Shown in pieces: positions 61,837-64,000 of a DNA stretch of 64,000 nt; the stretch's first letter is position 1, and the number at the start of each line of letters is the position of its first letter. Origin of the DNA: Botrimarina mediterranea (lineage in GTDB: Bacteria > Planctomycetota > Planctomycetia > Pirellulales > Lacipirellulaceae); the NCBI RefSeq assembly GCF_007753265.1, contig NZ_CP036349.1:2079363-2143362 (forward strand). Reading direction: 5' to 3'. Under the pieces are notes generated by a model, which did not search any database, was not told the DNA's origin, and worked only from the letters and a program-made list of their open reading frames with translations. A program made the position numbers and the translations under genes.

Positions 61837-61858
61837 GCGGATTCTCGCGCGAATCCGC
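61837..61858. promoter_or_regulatory. Perfect inverted repeat in the pdxJ upstream region
   Basis: GCGGATTC (61837-61844) and GAATCCGC (61851-61858) flank TCGCGC, which is nearly palindromic itself. It could be an operator or cruciform; it is not followed by a T run, so a terminator is unlikely. Confidence 0.45.
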
Positions 61859-61924
61859 AAGCGGGGGTCGGGCGACTGGCCTCGTCGGCACAATCGGACC
61901 CGTGGGGGCGTCCTAAGCCGTCAT

Positions 61925-61940
61925 TGTGAAAACTGTCACA
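61925..61940. promoter_or_regulatory. Crp/Fnr-type operator candidate
   Basis: TGTGA at 61925-61929 and TCACA at 61936-61940 with six bases between form an exact TGTGA-N6-TCACA palindrome, the Crp consensus. It is centred about 105 bases before the ATG at 62038 and about 250 bases from pdxJ. Which regulator binds, if any, is unknown. Confidence 0.5.
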
Positions 61941-62037
61941 GCGTGAGGCAGGACGACCGAGCTACGTTTGGGGGTCAACCGAATCCCGAGTGGCAAGCCG
62001 CCACGAATGACGAGCCCGGCCGCTTGGCCCCGCTGCT

Positions 62038-62373
62038 ATGACCTGCCACGAATTGGCCGAGCGTATCCAACAGCTCCAGCCCGAAGCGACTCCTCAGGAT
62101 GTCGCCCGGCTCTGCTTGCTGTTGACTAACACGCAACGCGACATCGACCAACTTACCGACTCGCGCAACCTCCAATCGGCATGGCGCCAGGTGGGGCTCC
62201 AGCTCCAACTTGCGACCGACCAGCACGCCGCGATGACCGGCGAGCTCGAGGAACTGGCGTCTTCGGACCCGAAAGAGTTCTCGCCTGAGCAGGTCTGGGT
62301 CTTGATCCGCGCGATCAAAGTGCAGAGCCAAGTCCTGCAGATGTATGTAGGGCACCCGGTGCTGGATGTCTGA
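62038..62373 (+). CDS. Hypothetical small helical protein
   Basis: A 111-residue, probably all-helical soluble protein (MTCHELAERIQQLQPEATPQ, DVARLCLLLTNTQRDIDQLT, WRQVGLQLQLATDQHAAMTG then ELEELASSDPKEFSPEQVWV). Gln-rich heptad-like spacing suggests coiled-coil packing. Family not recognised. It follows a Crp-like site and is convergent with mgtE. Confidence 0.65.
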   Translation: MTCHELAERIQQLQPEATPQDVARLCLLLTNTQRDIDQLTDSRNLQSAWRQVGLQLQLATDQHAAMTGELEELASSDPKEFSPEQVWVLIRAIKVQSQVLQMYVGHPVLDV

Positions 62374-62426
62374 GCGGCTTACGCCGCTGGGACGAGGGGT
62401 TAGGGACGAGGGGCTGAGGGATAACT

Positions 62427-62502
62427 GGCGAGCCGGGAGCGTCAGCGACCGGAGTGTGCTTGGTACCCGCTTTCCTCCGGTCTCTGACGCTCCCGGCTCG
62501 CC
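62427..62502. repeat. Inverted repeat (GGTCGCTGACGCTCCCGG family), second copy
   Basis: Arms 62427-62454 and 62475-62502 are inverted copies with one mismatch, around a 20-base spacer. They match the two halves of the perfect palindrome at 2117-2172, and the right arm abuts the mgtE stop codon. Confidence 0.92.
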
Positions 62503-63957
62503 TCACATCCCTGCGATCATCGCGGTCGCCACGGTCATGTAGATGACGATCCCGGCGATGTCGATGATGCCCGCGACGAATGGGTTGCTCATCAGTGCCG
62601 GGTCGAGCCCTAGCTTCTGGAACAGCAGCGGCAGCGCGCCGCCGCAGAGGGTGCCGCAGACGACCACCAACAGGATCGTTACGGGCACGACCACCATCTC
62701 GTACGAGGTCGGCGAGAGGTGTGGCTCGGGCGCTTGGCGTGTGAGCAGGAGGGCGCTGCCGTAGCCGACGATCGCGAGGCCGGCGCCCAGGAAGAGCCCC
62801 ATCGCCAGTTCTCGCCACAGCACGCGGCGCCAGTCTTCGAGCCTCACTTCGCCGTCGTTGAGGCCGCGGATGACGAGGGTCGCCGATTGGCTGCCGGAGT
62901 TGCCGCCGCTCGAAATCACCAGCGGGATGAAGAGGACCAGCCACCAGACCTTGTCGAAGCCCTCTTCGTACCGCAGCAGGGCGTAGGCTGTGAGCAGCGC
63001 AGCGAAGAACATCACCCCCAGCCAGATCCCCCGGCTGTAGGCGAGCGTGAACCAGTGCGTCTTGAGGTAGCCGTTCTCGAGCGGCGCCACACCGGCGGCG
63101 AGCAGGGCGTCCTCGGTCGCCTCTTCCCGAAAAACGTCGATGATGTCGTCGTGCGTGACGATGCCCAGCAGGCGGCGGTTCTCATCAACGACGGGGATCG
63201 CCAGGAAGTCGTAGTCGGCGACCTTCTCGGCGACGGCCTCTTGGTCGTCCATCGCCAGGACCGTGACCACGTCGCGCTGCATCAGCTCGCTGATCAACTG
63301 GTTGGGGTTCAGGTAGTGGGTCACCAGCTGCCGCGCGGAGAGCAGCCCCAGGAGACGCCGGTCGTCGTCCACCACGTAGGTGTAGTAAACGGTCTCGACC
63401 TCTTGGGCCTGCTTGCTGATCTCGGTGAGCGCCTCGGCGACCGACAGGTGTTCGGGGAGGCAGACCATCTCCGTTGTCATCACCGAGCCGGCCGTCCCCT
63501 CCGGGAAGCCCCGCAGCCGCAGCGTCTCGCGGCGGTCGTCGGGCGGCAGCAGCGGGATCAACTCTTCGACGACGTGGTCGTCCACGTCGCGGAGGAGGTC
63601 CACCCGGTCGTCCGCCGGCAGGTCCGCCACCAGCCCGCTGATGGCGTCGGCGTCGCCCGCGCCGACGAGGGCATGGACAAGGGCGGTCTGCTTCTCGGGC
63701 TCGAAGTAGCCGAAGACCTCGACCCGCCGTTCGGGGTCGGCCACTTGGAGCACCCGCCACGACTCGACGGCGTCGAGCCCCTCCATGAACTCCGCCACAC
63801 GGGCCGGCATCAGCGCATCGACGAACTCACGGAGCGACGCGTCGTCGTCCGTGGCGATCATCTCCCTCAACTCGGGCAGGTAGAGCGTGTTCAACGTGGA
63901 GGCGGACGAGGACACAGGGCGGCCGGGGCAGGCGGAGCGGTTCGGGCGAGCCGTCAC
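62503..63957 (-). CDS. mgtE: Magnesium transporter MgtE
   Basis: A 484-residue CBS-gated magnesium channel. An N-domain of helical repeats (about 30-150: LPELREMIATDDDASLREFV, VEVFGYFEPEKQTALVHALV) precedes a CBS pair (about 155-285) with MTTEMVCLPEHLSVAEALTE, ELMQRDVVTVLAMDDQEAVA and LLGIVTHDDIIDVFREEATE. Five membrane helices follow, with SSGGNSGSQSATLVIRGL and NPFVAGIIDIAGIVIYMTVA, which carries the pore aspartate. GTG at 63957 is taken; a TTG at 63894 would remove 21 low-complexity residues and fits the family start better. No magnesium riboswitch was seen. Confidence 0.93.
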   Translation of the reverse strand: MTARPNRSACPGRPVSSSASTLNTLYLPELREMIATDDDASLREFVDALMPARVAEFMEGLDAVESWRVLQVADPERRVEVFGYFEPEKQTALVHALVGAGDADAISGLVADLPADDRVDLLRDVDDHVVEELIPLLPPDDRRETLRLRGFPEGTAGSVMTTEMVCLPEHLSVAEALTEISKQAQEVETVYYTYVVDDDRRLLGLLSARQLVTHYLNPNQLISELMQRDVVTVLAMDDQEAVAEKVADYDFLAIPVVDENRRLLGIVTHDDIIDVFREEATEDALLAAGVAPLENGYLKTHWFTLAYSRGIWLGVMFFAALLTAYALLRYEEGFDKVWWLVLFIPLVISSGGNSGSQSATLVIRGLNDGEVRLEDWRRVLWRELAMGLFLGAGLAIVGYGSALLLTRQAPEPHLSPTSYEMVVVPVTILLVVVCGTLCGGALPLLFQKLGLDPALMSNPFVAGIIDIAGIVIYMTVATAMIAGM

Positions 63958-64000
63958 TGTAAAAGCTGCGCCGCCGCCTGGGCAGTGCTCTCGCCGGCTT

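Larger units (their letters stand above)
61686..62037. other. Divergent intergenic region of pdxJ and a small gene
   Basis: A 352-base gap holding the promoters of pdxJ and the gene at 62038, one perfect inverted repeat (61837-61858) and a consensus Crp-like palindrome (61925-61940), listed separately. No further gene is visible. Confidence 0.6.

Overview
The window is GC-rich, gene-dense chromosome from a planctomycete, most likely of the Pirellulales (Lacipirellulaceae-like). The call rests on gene families typical of that group rather than on a marker gene: a PEP-CTERM-tailed CHRD protein, a secreted beta-propeller protein with a planctomycete-type long basic leader (SVESLESRAMMSA), a DUF1080 secreted hydrolase, a Cys/Gly-rich predicted outer-membrane protein, a DUF4912 protein and several families of intergenic inverted repeats. 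No rRNA, tRNA, CRISPR array, transposase or integrase was seen.

Bases 1-14890 form a murein-recycling island. A minus-strand block carries an M14 amidase/carboxypeptidase fusion, a translationally coupled spmA-spmB-ldcA trio, a DUF1611 (DgcN-type) gene and a dipeptide/N-acyl-amino-acid epimerase cut by the window edge. It is followed by a class A beta-lactamase-like protein without a signal peptide, a XylR-type AraC regulator, anmK, a BadF-type amino-sugar kinase, murQ, a sodium:solute symporter and an exported class C-type serine hydrolase. Together these could trim murein peptides, epimerise or N-acylate D-glutamate, and turn anhydro-MurNAc into GlcNAc-6-phosphate. Then come a CHASE3/PAS hybrid histidine kinase, gamma-glutamyltransferase, pyrF and a ROK-family kinase.

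Bases 21749-30309 hold a complete F-type ATP synthase operon on the minus strand (atpI-like, B, E, F, H, A, G, D, C). Many of its gene gaps contain inverted-repeat or hairpin sequence. Just downstream of atpC are a small ORF and a decayed partner gene. Bases 30804-51649 are mixed: DUF4912, CHRD/PEP-CTERM, beta-propeller, a Tyr/Asp-rich secreted repeat protein, SthA transhydrogenase, HAD phosphatase, an RF-1-like rescue factor, a PH-like membrane protein, an FAD oxidoreductase facing hemB, an unusual P450, adenine deaminase, a Cys-rich predicted beta-barrel and a highly charged disordered RG-rich protein.

Bases 52085-58089 contain prkA-yeaH-spoVR plus a fourth small gene. Each large gap in this operon is filled by an inverted-repeat element, and one of these encloses a small AT-rich gene broken by an in-frame TAG. 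The right end carries DUF1080, larE, a UVR-motif protein and pdxJ on the minus strand, a small plus-strand gene with a consensus Crp-like palindrome upstream, and mgtE. At least four dispersed repeat families are traceable within the window, including a 56-bp perfect palindrome and a nested insertion of one family inside another.
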